Positions 49,182-58,533 are shown, numbered from the stretch's first letter. The stretch is DNA of 59,986 nucleotides from Phil1 sp963643205 (GCA_963643205.1 CAVIJJ010000007.1:1-59986); one strand, 5' to 3'. Notes: a model not told the origin generated them from the sequence alone. A program made the numbers and translations.

Positions 49182-49517
49182 TTATGGCATATTCATTTGC
49201 CGAACAATCTCGTCCAGATTTCTGCGCCCGTATACAATGCGCAGAACGCAAATCGTTTCCGCGTCCGTGTCTGCCGAATAGTACATAATATAGTTACCGA
49301 CAAGCTTTTTTCGTATGTTCTTATAGGGCAAAAACTCGTTTTCAACCAAAGAACCGCTCTCGGGAAAAGCGCAAGCCTCGCTTACGACAGTCTCCAGCTT
49401 ATTCATAAACTCGGTGGCCCCGCTCTTATTGTCAAGCCGGTTGGCTATATAGCTCACAATCCCATCAAGGTCGTTTTCCGCTTTGGCAGTCAGCTTAAAC
49501 GTAAATTCAGATGCCAT
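49182..49517 (-). CDS. RelE/ParE-family toxin
   Basis: This 111-residue basic protein has the RelE/ParE fold pattern: FTFKLTAKAENDLDGIVSYIA, a central helix pair, FLPYKNIRKKLVGNYIMYYS and VLRIVYGRRNLDEIV. Members are mRNA interferases acting at the ribosome or gyrase inhibitors; which applies here cannot be told. It overlaps the antitoxin gene by 11 bases and is encoded second, the usual order for this class. A terminator follows directly. Confidence 0.9.
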   Translation of the reverse strand: MASEFTFKLTAKAENDLDGIVSYIANRLDNKSGATEFMNKLETVVSEACAFPESGSLVENEFLPYKNIRKKLVGNYIMYYSADTDAETICVLRIVYGRRNLDEIVRQMNMP

Positions 49518-49764
49518 ATCTGTTCCTTATTTTATCAAAAGCCTCTTTGCCGTCCGTAACCCTTCCGCTTGCCACGTCATCCATTCCGGCTATTACGGCC
49601 TGTGCCTCATACATATTGCGCATGGTTCTTTCATAGTATTCTATATCCATAACAACAAGGCGACCGTATCCGTTTTTGGTAACGTATACCGGGCCGTTTT
49701 CCTCGGCGCAGCGGCGCTCTACCTCAACGGTGTTTTTCAGTTCGCGCATCGGGATAATCTGCAT
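49507..49764 (-). CDS. Phd/YefM-type antitoxin
   Basis: This 85-residue protein begins MQIIPMRELKNTVEVERRC, continues ENGPVYVTKNGYGRLVVMDIEYYE and ends in a helical toxin-binding tail, the layout of Phd/YefM antitoxins. It should neutralise the following RelE/ParE toxin and repress the shared promoter. The ATG follows GAGAGGAGCTGATTTT. The pair lies between the lipoprotein esterase gene and the pyrimidine operon, with no mobile-element remnants visible. Confidence 0.9.
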   Translation of the reverse strand: MQIIPMRELKNTVEVERRCAEENGPVYVTKNGYGRLVVMDIEYYERTMRNMYEAQAVIAGMDDVASGRVTDGKEAFDKIRNRYGI

Positions 49765-49790
49765 AAAATCAGCTCCTCTCTCGTGGCTAT

Positions 49791-49819
49791 ATTATAGTAT
49801 AAATATGGCCGCGCAGCAA
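49791..49819 (-). promoter_or_regulatory. Promoter of the toxin-antitoxin operon
   Basis: Minus strand: TTGCTG (49814-49819), 17-bp spacer, TATAAT (49791-49796). TATACTATAATATAG around the -10 is imperfectly palindromic and could bind the antitoxin. Confidence 0.65.
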
Positions 49820-49865
49820 GCCGCAACGGCCGTAGAAAAGCATTTATTTATCATCTCCCGCGGGC

Positions 49866-49894
49866 TTGACATTTGGTCGATTGCGGTGTAAACT
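49866..49894 (+). promoter_or_regulatory. Promoter of the pyrimidine operon
   Basis: TTGACA (49866-49871), 17-bp spacer, TAAACT (49889-49894). Transcription would start near 49901. Confidence 0.85.
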
Positions 49895-49900
49895 GAACGA

Positions 49901-50034
49901 CAGTAATCTTTAAGTAGCGGCGCGAGACACCCTCAAGATTATGGTTGGTACGCTGTACCTATGCATAATGTTATGTCGGTTCTTCTGCCTGCTGAAATTT
50001 GGGGGGCAGATTTTTTATTGCCCGGAGGTAAACT
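49901..50034 (+). promoter_or_regulatory. Transcribed leader of the pyr operon with attenuator, class not recognised
   Basis: The roughly 135-base leader holds a long-range pair TAATCTT (49904-49910)/AAGATTA (49935-49941), a hairpin GGTAC-GCT-GTACC (49947-49959) and a terminator. GGCGCGAGA (49919-49927) can pair with TCTTCTGCC (49981-49989) at eight of nine positions, counting two G-U pairs. That pairing would disrupt the terminator's left arm. The PyrR-binding consensus ARUCCNGNGAGGYU is not found. It could be an unclassified riboswitch or protein-controlled attenuator. Confidence 0.6.
49984..50016 (+). terminator. Attenuator terminator ahead of pyrC
   Basis: TCTGCCT (49984-49990) pairs with GGGCAGA (50004-50010), including one T-G pair, followed by TTTTTTATT. 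It ends only 18 bases before the pyrC start, so it must be bypassed for expression. Confidence 0.8.
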
Positions 50035-51252
50035 ATGGACGTAAGAATAACCGATGCTGTAAGCTTTGATAACGTAACGGCCGAAAGGAACCGTGTCTTC
50101 ACGGTTCAGACGGACTCTCCCGCCGTTCACCCCGTTGAATTTAATAACGTCTCGATTTTCCCGGCTTTCTGTGATGTTCATGTTCATCTGAGAGAGCCGG
50201 GTTTTTTGTATAAGGAAACGATAACCACGGGCTCACTTGCCGCGGCGCACGGCGGATATACAGACGTATGCGCCATGCCGAACCTGAACCCGGTTCCCGA
50301 TTCCGTTTCCGCCATAATACTTGAACGAAGCATAATAAGGGAAACCGCGGCTATGAACATTCACCCGTACGCGCCCATAACAATAGGCGAAAAGGGTGAA
50401 AGGCCGGTTAATATTGAAGCGCTCGCGCCCTTGTGCGTGGCTTTTTCGGATGACGGGCACGGCGTGCAGGACGAAGGAATTATGCGCGAGGCCATGTACC
50501 GAGCCGCGGCCGCGGGCAAAATAATAGCGGCACATTGCGAGGATAACTCCCTGCTTCACGGCGGCTATATACACGACGGGGAATACTGCCGCGCGCACGG
50601 CCACCGCGGAATATGCTCAAAAAGCGAATACGGCCCGATAGAGCGCGACCTTAAGCTGGCCAAAGAAACCGGCTGCAAATACCACGTTTGCCACGTTTCG
50701 GCAAAGGAGAGCGTTGAGCTTATAAGGGCGGCCAAGGCGGACGGAGTTGACGTTACGTGCGAAACCGCGCCGCACTATCTTATGCTTGACGACAGCATGC
50801 TGCAGGATGACGGCAGGTTTAAGATGAACCCGCCCATAAGGAGCCGCGCGGATAGGGACGCGCTGATAGAGGGCGTTATCGACGGCACGATCGACATGAT
50901 AGCCACGGACCACGCGCCGCACAGCAAAAAGGAAAAATCGCGCGGGCTTGCGGGCAGCCTTATGGGAGTTGTGGGGCTTGAAACCGCGTTCCCGGCGCTT
51001 TATACAGGCCTTGTTAAAACCGGAATAATCGATATTGAAAAACTTTTGGCCATGATGTCCCGCGTTCCCAGGGAACGTTTCGGCATTCCTTACAGCGGAG
51101 ACTTATGCGTATATGATCTTAACGTAAAAAAAGCCGTTGACCCATCAACATTTTTAACCAAGGGAAGAAGCACCCCATTTGAAGGAATGGAATTATACGG
51201 AGAATGCGTTATGACAATACACGGAGGTAAAGCGATATGGATAAAAGGCTGA
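50035..51252 (+). CDS. pyrC: Dihydroorotase
   Basis: Dihydroorotase (405 residues) closes carbamoyl-aspartate to dihydroorotate, the third step of UMP synthesis. Zinc ligands and catalytic residues are visible in FCDVHVHLREPG, IIAAHCEDNS, YHVCHVSAKES and MIATDHAPHS. The short N-terminal and C-terminal beta parts fit the microbial class I form. The ATG follows CCCGGAGGTAAACT. It is the first gene of the operon, behind an attenuator, and overlaps carA by 16 bases. Confidence 0.96.
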   Translation: MDVRITDAVSFDNVTAERNRVFTVQTDSPAVHPVEFNNVSIFPAFCDVHVHLREPGFLYKETITTGSLAAAHGGYTDVCAMPNLNPVPDSVSAIILERSIIRETAAMNIHPYAPITIGEKGERPVNIEALAPLCVAFSDDGHGVQDEGIMREAMYRAAAAGKIIAAHCEDNSLLHGGYIHDGEYCRAHGHRGICSKSEYGPIERDLKLAKETGCKYHVCHVSAKESVELIRAAKADGVDVTCETAPHYLMLDDSMLQDDGRFKMNPPIRSRADRDALIEGVIDGTIDMIATDHAPHSKKEKSRGLAGSLMGVVGLETAFPALYTGLVKTGIIDIEKLLAMMSRVPRERFGIPYSGDLCVYDLNVKKAVDPSTFLTKGRSTPFEGMELYGECVMTIHGGKAIWIKG

Positions 51253-52364
51253 TGAGCCCTGAGCCGGACAGAAAGCTTGTTTTTTCGGACGGCACCGAAT
51301 ACTTTGGTTACGGCTTCGGCTACAACTGCGACAGGGTTTGCGAGGTTGTTTTCAACACCTCTCCCGTGGGATATCAGGAGATTATATCCGACCCTTCTTA
51401 CACCTATCAGGCGGTTGTTATGACATACCCGCTTATAGGCAACTACGGAATAGCCGACGAGGACTACGAAACAAAAATACCTACAATAGGCGGGCTTATA
51501 GTAAGGGAATATAACGACAGCCCCTCAAACTTCCGCAGCACCAAAACCCTTTCTGATGTTATGGAGGAATACAAAATCCCCGGAATATCCGGAATAGACA
51601 CGCGCCGGCTTACAAGAAGCATACGTGACCACGGTTCCCGCCGCGCGCTTATCACCTCCGCTTCAACCCCGCTTAACAAGGCGCTTGACATGCTTGAGGC
51701 CGTAAAGGTTCCGCGCGACTCGGTAGCCAGGGTAAGCAGCCGCAAAAGATGGTACGTAAGAACCTCCGGCGCCGCATACAATGTTGTGGCGTTCGATTTC
51801 GGCATAAAGCTTAATATAATCCGCTCTCTCAACCGCCGCGGCTGCAACGTTACCGTTGTTCCTTACGACACCACGGCGGAGGAAGTAATAAAAATGCGTC
51901 CGGACGGAGTGTTCCTTTCAAACGGACCGGGAGACCCGGAAGACGTGCCCGGCGCAACTGAGCTTATAAACGCGCTTAAGGGCAAATATCCCATATTCGG
52001 CATCTGCCTTGGGCATCAGCTTATAGGCCTTGCCTACGGAGCGAAAACATACAAGCTTAAGTTTGGCCACCGCGGCGGAAACCACCCCGTAAAGAACCTT
52101 ACAAACGGCAGAATAGAGATAACCTCTCAAAACCACAGTTTCGCCGTTGACAGGGAAAGCCTTGAAGGAACCGGGCTTGAGGTTACGCACGTAAACCTGC
52201 TTGACAATACCGTTGAGGGAATGGAGTGCAAGGCGGACAAGCTGTTCTCGGTTCAGTATCACCCCGAAAGCAGTCCCGGTCCGCAGGACAGCGCGTATCT
52301 TTTCGATAAGTTCGTTTCGCTTATGAAGGAGGCAAAGCAAAGTGCCAAAGAGAACAGACATTAA
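51237..52364 (+). CDS. carA: Carbamoyl-phosphate synthase small (glutaminase) subunit
   Basis: CarA (375 residues) hydrolyses glutamine and feeds ammonia to CarB. The N-terminal half has VVFNTSPVGYQEIISDPSY and GISGIDTRRLTR. The C-terminal class I amidotransferase has the nucleophile Cys in FGICLGHQLIGLAYG and the His-Glu pair in QYHPESSPGP. The ATG follows GGAGGTAAAGCGAT. It overlaps pyrC by 16 bases and carB by 23, so translation of the three is coupled. As the only copy in view it may serve arginine synthesis too. Confidence 0.97.
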   Translation: MDKRLMSPEPDRKLVFSDGTEYFGYGFGYNCDRVCEVVFNTSPVGYQEIISDPSYTYQAVVMTYPLIGNYGIADEDYETKIPTIGGLIVREYNDSPSNFRSTKTLSDVMEEYKIPGISGIDTRRLTRSIRDHGSRRALITSASTPLNKALDMLEAVKVPRDSVARVSSRKRWYVRTSGAAYNVVAFDFGIKLNIIRSLNRRGCNVTVVPYDTTAEEVIKMRPDGVFLSNGPGDPEDVPGATELINALKGKYPIFGICLGHQLIGLAYGAKTYKLKFGHRGGNHPVKNLTNGRIEITSQNHSFAVDRESLEGTGLEVTHVNLLDNTVEGMECKADKLFSVQYHPESSPGPQDSAYLFDKFVSLMKEAKQSAKENRH

Positions 52365-55300
52365 AAAAATTCTTGTTATAGGCTCAGGCCCTATCGTAAT
52401 AGGTCAGGCGGCGGAGTTTGACTACGCCGGAACGCAAGCCTGCCTTGCGCTTAAAGAGGAAGGATACGAGGTTATTCTCTGCAACTCCAACCCCGCCACC
52501 ATAATGACGGACACAAACATAGCGGACCGCGTATACATGGAGCCGCTTACGCTTGAATACGTTGCCAAGGTAATACGCTACGAGCGCCCGGACGCAATAG
52601 TGCCGGGCATAGGCGGCCAAACCGGGCTTAACCTTGCAATGCAGCTTGAAAAGAAGGGCATACTTCGCGAATGCCGCACGGAGCTTCTCGGCACTACCGG
52701 GGAAAGCATAGAAATGGCCGAGGACAGGGAAAAGTTTAAGGAGCTGTGCGAATCACTGGGCGAGCCCGTTCTGCCCTCCATAATAGCCGAAAGCATGGAT
52801 GAGGGCCTTGCCGCGGCCGATAAGATAGGCTACCCCGTAGTTCTGCGCCCGGCGTTTACGCTTGGCGGAACCGGCGGCGGCTTTGCGGACAACGAGGAGG
52901 AGTGCCGCGAGATACTGAAAAACGCGCTTAAACTCTCCCCCGTGGGTCAGGTTCTTGTTGAAAAGAGCATAAAGGGCTTTAAGGAAATTGAGTACGAGGT
53001 TATACGCGACAAAAACGACACAGCCATAACCGTTTGCAACATGGAAAACATAGACCCCGTGGGAATCCACACGGGCGATTCCGTGGTTGTTTGCCCCTCC
53101 CAGACCCTTACCAACCGCGAATACCACATGCTTCGCGACAGCGCATTAAAGATTATACGCGCGCTGAAAATAGAAGGCGGATGCAACGTGCAGTTCGCGC
53201 TTGATCCATTAAGCTTTGACTATTACCTTATAGAGGTAAACCCCAGGGTTTCCCGCTCCTCCGCGCTTGCGTCAAAGGCGAGCGGATACCCCATAGCCAG
53301 GGTTTCAGCCAAAATAGCCGTTGGCATGACGCTTGACGAAATAAAGCTTGCCAACACTCCCGCCTCCTTTGAGCCGGCGCTTGACTACGTGGTAACCAAA
53401 ATGCCGCGCTTCCCGTTTGACAAATTCACCTCCGCCAACAATCACCTTTCAACCCAGATGAAGGCCACGGGCGAGGTTATGAGCATAGGCCGCACGATTG
53501 AGGAAAGCCTGCTTAAGGCCGTGCGCTCCCTTGAAACCGGCGCGCAGCACCTTTACATGAAAAAGTTCGATTCGCTCAGCGATGACGAGCTGCTTGATTA
53601 TATAGTTGACGGCACGGACGACAGGCTTTTCGCCATAACCGAGCTTTTCCGCCGCGACGCGGACATAGGCGTTATATGCGAAGCCACAAAGATAGACATG
53701 CTTTTCCTTGAAAAGCTTAAAAACATAGTGACCATAGAAAGGAAAACCGCCGCCGCGCCCTTCTCACCCAAGGCTCTGTATCTTGCCAAGAGAACCGGCT
53801 TTTCCGACAAGAGCATAGCGTGGCTTTGGAAAACCGATGTAAGAAAGGTATACGAGCTGCGCAAAAAGCACGGCATATTCCCCGTTTACAAAATGATAGA
53901 CTCCTGCTCTTCGGAATTCGACAGCATAATTCCGTATTTCTACTCAACCTACGAGGATGAGGACGAATCAATAGTATCCGACAAAAAGAAGATACTCGTG
54001 CTCGGCTCCGGCCCCATAAGGATAGGCCAGGGCGTTGAGTTTGACTATTCAACCGTGCACGCCGTAATGACCATAAAGAAGCACGGCTACGAGGCAATAA
54101 TAATAAACAATAACCCCGAAACGGTTTCAACCGATTATTCCTGCTCCGACAAGCTGTATTTCGAGCCGCTGTGCATAGAGGACGTTATGAACGTTATCGA
54201 GCACGAGAAGCCGGAGGGAGTAATAGCGTCTTTGGGCGGACAAACGGCCATAAACCTGGCCGCCGAGCTTAAGGCAAGAGGCGTTAAACTGATAGGCACC
54301 GACTGCGACGCGATAGAGCGCGCAGAAAACCGCGACAGCTTTGAAAGGCTGCTGCTTGATCTTAATATCCCCCAGCCCAACGGACAGGCCGTTACAAACG
54401 TTGAGGACGGCATATCCGCCGCGGAAAGAATAGGCTACCCCGTACTCGTAAGGCCTTCATTCGTTCTCGGCGGCAGGGCGATGCAGATTGTCGCGGACAG
54501 CGACCAGCTTAGAAAATATCTTAAAACAGCCGTTGAGATAGACGCCGACAAGCCCGTGCTTGTTGACAAGTATATTGCCGGCAAAGAGCTTGAGGTTGAT
54601 GCCGTGTGCGACGGAAAGCATGTTTTCGTGCCGGGAATTATGGAGCTTGTTGAAAGAACCGGCATACACAGCGGCGACTCCATAAGCGTTTACCCCACCT
54701 TCAGCATATCCGACAAGGTGCGCGACGTGATACTGGACTACACCAAGCGCCTGGGCTTGGGAATCGGCATAGTCGGTCTTTATAATATTCAGTTTATAGT
54801 TGACCGCAGCGAAAAGGTATACATAATCGAAGTTAACCCCCGTTCATCAAGAACCGTTCCATTCCTTTCAAAAGCCACGGGGTACAGCCTTGCGGACATA
54901 GCCACGCTTGTTATGCTGGGCGTAAGCCTGGAGGAGCAGGGGCTGCCGGACGGCATGGCACCGAGAAAGAACAGATGGTACGTGAAGGCCCCGGCGTTCT
55001 CGTTCTCTAAGCTGCGCGGGCTTGACGCGTATCTTTCCCCCGAAATGAAATCAACCGGCGAGGCGATAGGCTACGATGCCAAGCTTACAAGGGCGCTGTA
55101 TAAGGCGCTTAAGGCATCCGGCGTTAATGTTATGAACTACGGCACGGTGCTTGTAACGGTTGCCGACAGCGACAAGGAAGAGGCACTGCCGCTTGTAAGG
55201 CGATTCTATAACATGGGCTTTAATATTCAGGCCACAGAGGGCACGGCCGCGTTCCTTAAGAAAAACGGCATCCGTACGCACGCGCTTAAAAAGCTGAGCG

Positions 55301-55524
55301 AGGGCAGCGACGAAATCCCCGACGGAATACGTCAGGGATACGTGAACTACGTTATAAATACGCGCGATCTTAATTCTTCGGGCGTATTGTCCGACGGGTA
55401 CGAGATAAGAAGGCTTGCGGTTGAAAACGGCGTAACCATGTTTACGTCGCTCGACACGGTGAGGGTGCTTCTTGACGTGCTTGAGGAGATAACGCTCGGA
55501 ATATCCACAATAGACGCGCAGTAA
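52342..55524 (+). CDS. carB: Carbamoyl-phosphate synthase large subunit
   Basis: CarB (1060 residues) makes carbamoyl phosphate from bicarbonate, ammonia and two ATP. It consists of two homologous ATP-grasp halves, beginning VIGSGPIVIGQAAEFDYAG and VLGSGPIRIGQGVEFDYS. Each half has an RPAFTLGGTGGG- or RPSFVLGGRAM-type loop and an EVNPR metal site. The oligomerisation domain lies between, and a C-terminal MGS-like allosteric domain (about residues 930-1060) is where UMP would inhibit. The start is a GTG nine bases after AAGGAGG, inside the end of carA. Confidence 0.98.
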   Translation: MPKRTDIKKILVIGSGPIVIGQAAEFDYAGTQACLALKEEGYEVILCNSNPATIMTDTNIADRVYMEPLTLEYVAKVIRYERPDAIVPGIGGQTGLNLAMQLEKKGILRECRTELLGTTGESIEMAEDREKFKELCESLGEPVLPSIIAESMDEGLAAADKIGYPVVLRPAFTLGGTGGGFADNEEECREILKNALKLSPVGQVLVEKSIKGFKEIEYEVIRDKNDTAITVCNMENIDPVGIHTGDSVVVCPSQTLTNREYHMLRDSALKIIRALKIEGGCNVQFALDPLSFDYYLIEVNPRVSRSSALASKASGYPIARVSAKIAVGMTLDEIKLANTPASFEPALDYVVTKMPRFPFDKFTSANNHLSTQMKATGEVMSIGRTIEESLLKAVRSLETGAQHLYMKKFDSLSDDELLDYIVDGTDDRLFAITELFRRDADIGVICEATKIDMLFLEKLKNIVTIERKTAAAPFSPKALYLAKRTGFSDKSIAWLWKTDVRKVYELRKKHGIFPVYKMIDSCSSEFDSIIPYFYSTYEDEDESIVSDKKKILVLGSGPIRIGQGVEFDYSTVHAVMTIKKHGYEAIIINNNPETVSTDYSCSDKLYFEPLCIEDVMNVIEHEKPEGVIASLGGQTAINLAAELKARGVKLIGTDCDAIERAENRDSFERLLLDLNIPQPNGQAVTNVEDGISAAERIGYPVLVRPSFVLGGRAMQIVADSDQLRKYLKTAVEIDADKPVLVDKYIAGKELEVDAVCDGKHVFVPGIMELVERTGIHSGDSISVYPTFSISDKVRDVILDYTKRLGLGIGIVGLYNIQFIVDRSEKVYIIEVNPRSSRTVPFLSKATGYSLADIATLVMLGVSLEEQGLPDGMAPRKNRWYVKAPAFSFSKLRGLDAYLSPEMKSTGEAIGYDAKLTRALYKALKASGVNVMNYGTVLVTVADSDKEEALPLVRRFYNMGFNIQATEGTAAFLKKNGIRTHALKKLSEGSDEIPDGIRQGYVNYVINTRDLNSSGVLSDGYEIRRLAVENGVTMFTSLDTVRVLLDVLEEITLGISTIDAQ

Positions 55525-55532
55525 AGGGAAAT

Positions 55533-56261
55533 ATGAAGCAGGGAATATTTGAAATAACCGAAAACGGCCCAATCGCAAAGAACACGTATCTTATGCGGCT
55601 TTCGGGCGATACAAGCGCCATCGTCCGCCCGGGGCAATTTGTAAACATAAAGCTTGACGGCAAGTTTCTCCGCCGGCCCATATCTGTATGCGACAAAAAC
55701 GGCGATACGCTTACGCTTATATACAAGGCCGTGGGATCCGGCACCGGCATGATGGCGCGAATGGCTTCAGGCGAAAAGCTTGATATTCTCTCAGGGCTCG
55801 GCAACGGATACGATACCGAAAAAAGCGGCAGCGCGCCCCTTCTTATAGGCGGCGGCGCGGGAGTGCCCCCGCTTTATCTGCTGTGCAAAGAGCTTATTTC
55901 GCAGAAAAAAAAGCCAACCGTTATAATGGGCTTTGGCGGCAGCGACGAGATATTTTTTGAAAATGAGTTTTCATCGCTCGGCGCGAAAGTAATAATCTCA
56001 ACCGCGGACGGCAGCCATGGCATAAAGGGCTTTGTTACCGACGCGATAAGCGGAGAATACAGCTATGTATACGCCTGCGGGCCGGAGCCCATGCTGCGCG
56101 CGGTTTATAACGCCATAAGCACAGGCGGGCAGTTCAGCTTTGAAGAGCGTATGGGCTGCGGCTTCGGCGCCTGCATGGGATGCTCCTGCCAAACAAAATA
56201 CGGCAGCAAGCGTATTTGCAAGGACGGTCCGGTTCTTGAAAAGGAGGAGATAATATGGTAA
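55533..56261 (+). CDS. pyrK: Dihydroorotate dehydrogenase electron-transfer subunit
   Basis: PyrK (242 residues) binds FAD and a 2Fe-2S cluster and passes electrons from PyrD to NAD+. The FAD motif is LRRPISVCD, the NAD region begins PLLIGGGAGVPPLYLL, and the cluster Cys residues lie in MGCGFGACMGCSCQ and RICKDGP. It starts eight bases after carB and overlaps pyrD by seven. Its presence shows the dehydrogenase is the heterotetrameric, NAD-linked class 1B enzyme. Confidence 0.96.
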   Translation: MKQGIFEITENGPIAKNTYLMRLSGDTSAIVRPGQFVNIKLDGKFLRRPISVCDKNGDTLTLIYKAVGSGTGMMARMASGEKLDILSGLGNGYDTEKSGSAPLLIGGGAGVPPLYLLCKELISQKKKPTVIMGFGGSDEIFFENEFSSLGAKVIISTADGSHGIKGFVTDAISGEYSYVYACGPEPMLRAVYNAISTGGQFSFEERMGCGFGACMGCSCQTKYGSKRICKDGPVLEKEEIIW

Positions 56262-57175
56262 ATACCGAGGTTACGCTTTGCGGAATAAAGCTTTGCAATC
56301 CCCTTATACCCGCAAGCGGCACATTCGGCTACGGCTACGAGTTCGCCGAGCTTTATGACCTGAACCGCTATATAGGAACCTTTTCATTCAAGGGAACCAC
56401 AAAGGAGCCGCGCTTCGGCAACCCAACGCCGAGAATCGCGGAGACACCGTGCGGCATGCTGAACGCCGTAGGGCTTCAGAACCCGGGAGTGGAGGCCGTT
56501 ATAAATAAGGAGCTGCCGCGGCTTAAAAAATGCTACACCAAGCCCGTTATGGCAAACGTAAGCGGGTTTTCCACAGACGATTATGTTTATACGGTATCTC
56601 GCCTTAATGAAGAGGAGCAGATAGGCTGGTTTGAAATAAACATATCCTGCCCCAATGTGCACGGGGGCGGAATGAGCTTCGGCGTTGACGCGAAGGCGGC
56701 GGAGGCCGTAACGGCGGCCGTAAGGAAGGCCACGAACAAGCCGATTATTATGAAGCTTACACCGAACGTGACCGATATAACCGAAATAGCCAGAGCCTGC
56801 GAGGCGGGCGGCGCGGACGGAATAAGCCTTATAAACACGCTGCTCGGGATGCGGATTAACCTGAAAAACAAAAAGCCGCTTATAGCCAATACTTTCGGCG
56901 GCATGTCCGGCCCGGCCGTTTTCCCGATTGCCCTCAGAATGGTATGGCAGGTTTACAACGCCGTAAAGCTGCCAATAGTCGGCATGGGCGGCGTTTCATC
57001 AGCCGAGGACGTTATAGAAATGATGCTTGCCGGGGCAACCGCCGTTGGAATAGGCGCGGCAAACCTGGTTGATCCGTTTGTATGCAAAAGCATTGCTGAA
57101 AACCTGCCCGCGGTTATGGCAAAATACGGAATAAAAAAACTTAGTGATATTACAGGAGGCGCGCATAATGGGTAA
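56255..57175 (+). CDS. pyrD: Dihydroorotate dehydrogenase, class 1B catalytic subunit
   Basis: PyrD (306 residues) oxidises dihydroorotate to orotate using FMN. The catalytic Cys is in EINISCPNVHGGG, substrate residues in CGMLNAVGLQNPG, and the FMN phosphate site in VGMGGVSSAEDV and GATAVGIGAAN. The ATG follows AAGGAGGAGATAAT. It is paired with pyrK and overlaps pyrF by eight bases. Confidence 0.97.
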   Translation: MVNTEVTLCGIKLCNPLIPASGTFGYGYEFAELYDLNRYIGTFSFKGTTKEPRFGNPTPRIAETPCGMLNAVGLQNPGVEAVINKELPRLKKCYTKPVMANVSGFSTDDYVYTVSRLNEEEQIGWFEINISCPNVHGGGMSFGVDAKAAEAVTAAVRKATNKPIIMKLTPNVTDITEIARACEAGGADGISLINTLLGMRINLKNKKPLIANTFGGMSGPAVFPIALRMVWQVYNAVKLPIVGMGGVSSAEDVIEMMLAGATAVGIGAANLVDPFVCKSIAENLPAVMAKYGIKKLSDITGGAHNG

Positions 57176-57866
57176 AGATGTAATTATAGCCTGCGATTTC
57201 CCCAGCGAGGAAAGGACCCTTGAGTTTCTTGACAAATTCACGGGCGCAAAACCCTTTGTAAAGATAGGCATGGAGCTTTTCTATGCCGAAGGGCCGGACA
57301 TAGTCAGAAAGATAAAGGCAAGGGGACACAAAATTTTCCTTGACCTTAAGCTTCACGATATACCGAACACGGTAAAAAGCGCCATGAAGGTGCTGTCCGC
57401 TCTTGATGTTGACATGTGCAACCTTCATGCCGCGGGAACGCGCGCAATGATGGAGGCCGCTCTTGAGGGACTTACGCGCGCGGACGGAACAAGGCCGCTG
57501 CTTATAGCCGTAACACAGCTTACATCAACAAGCGAAGAAAGAATGAAAGAAGAGCTTCTTATATCCGCGCCGCTTGAGGAGGTTGTGGCGAAATACGCGC
57601 TTAATGCCCGCGACGCCGGACTTGACGGCGTTGTATGCTCCCCCCTTGAGTCCGCAAAGGTGCACTCCGTCTGCGGCAGCTCCTTCCTTACCGTTACGCC
57701 GGGCGTTCGCTTTGCCGCGGGCGCCTCTCAGGACCAGGCAAGAGTAACAACGCCTGCAAAGGCCAAGGAGCTCGGCTCCGACTATATTGTGGTCGGCAGG
57801 CCCATAACCGCCGCCGATGACCCTGTTGCCGCCTACAAAATGTGCTGCGATCAATTTATAATATAA
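57168..57866 (+). CDS. pyrF: Orotidine-5'-phosphate decarboxylase
   Basis: PyrF (232 residues) converts OMP to UMP, the final step. The catalytic Asp-x-Lys-x-x-Asp lies in FLDLKLHDIPNTV. IIACDFPSEERTLEF starts the barrel, and VTPGVRF with SDYIVVGRPIT closes the phosphate site. I use the ATG at 57168 after AGGAGGCGCGCATA; an in-frame start eight codons earlier lies inside pyrD and lacks a ribosome binding site. It is of the short bacterial (group I) type. Confidence 0.97.
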   Translation: MGKDVIIACDFPSEERTLEFLDKFTGAKPFVKIGMELFYAEGPDIVRKIKARGHKIFLDLKLHDIPNTVKSAMKVLSALDVDMCNLHAAGTRAMMEAALEGLTRADGTRPLLIAVTQLTSTSEERMKEELLISAPLEEVVAKYALNARDAGLDGVVCSPLESAKVHSVCGSSFLTVTPGVRFAAGASQDQARVTTPAKAKELGSDYIVVGRPITAADDPVAAYKMCCDQFII

Positions 57867-57885
57867 AATACAAAGGAGGATAAGT

Positions 57886-58533
57886 ATGAACGACACGAAA
57901 AAGCTTATCGCGAAGGATCTGCTGTCCATAAAGGCCGTGTTCTTTCGCCCCGATGAGCCATTTACATGGGCAAGCGGAATAAAAAGCCCCGTTTACTGCG
58001 ACAATCGTCTTACACTCACCGCGCCCAAAGTAAGAAACGATGTTGAAAGCGCGCTTGCCGAGCTTATAAAGAGCGAATATCCTCAGGCAGAGGTGCTTAT
58101 GGGCACATCAACCGCCGGCATAGCGCACGCCGCCATAACCGCGGACCGTCTTGGCCTGCCCATGGGATACGTAAGGGGTTCCGACAAGGACCACGGCAGG
58201 AAAAACCGCATAGAGGGCCGCCTGGACGCCGGGCAGAAGGTTGTTGTTGTAGAGGATCTTATATCAACCGGCGGCAGCGTAATAGACGTTGTGACCACAT
58301 TAAGGGAAGCGGGTGCGGACGTTCTCGGCATAGTTTCCATTTTCACCTACGGCATGAAGAAGGGGCTTGAAAGGCTATCCGAAGCGAACGTTAAAAACAT
58401 AAGCCTTACCGATTTTGATACGATAGCCGAGGCCGCGGCCGAGGAAGGATATATAGCAAGCGACGATATAGCCAGGCTCAAGGCGTTTCGTGATAACCCA
58501 TCAGACGAATCTTGGATAGGAGGAACAAAATGA
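57886..58533 (+). CDS. pyrE: Orotate phosphoribosyltransferase
   Basis: PyrE (215 residues) joins orotate with PRPP to form OMP. The PRPP motif is VVVVEDLISTGGSV, the flexible catalytic loop has RGSDKDHGRKNRIEG, and FTWASGIKSPVYCDNR is a typical N-terminal segment. The ATG follows AAAGGAGGATAAGT. Its stop overlaps the pyrB start (ATGA). Confidence 0.97.
   Translation: MNDTKKLIAKDLLSIKAVFFRPDEPFTWASGIKSPVYCDNRLTLTAPKVRNDVESALAELIKSEYPQAEVLMGTSTAGIAHAAITADRLGLPMGYVRGSDKDHGRKNRIEGRLDAGQKVVVVEDLISTGGSVIDVVTTLREAGADVLGIVSIFTYGMKKGLERLSEANVKNISLTDFDTIAEAAAEEGYIASDDIARLKAFRDNPSDESWIGGTK

Noticed and set aside
49182..49764. Toxin-antitoxin pair as a sign of a defence island or mobile element
   Set aside because: No transposase, integrase, attachment repeats or other defence genes were found around it, so it is reported only as a TA pair.
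49939..50070. Possible leader peptide (starts MVGTLYLCIML) in the pyr leader
   Set aside because: The ATG lies inside the AAGATTA arm, has no Shine-Dalgarno and the frame runs past the pyrC start; a structured RNA attenuator is the simpler reading.
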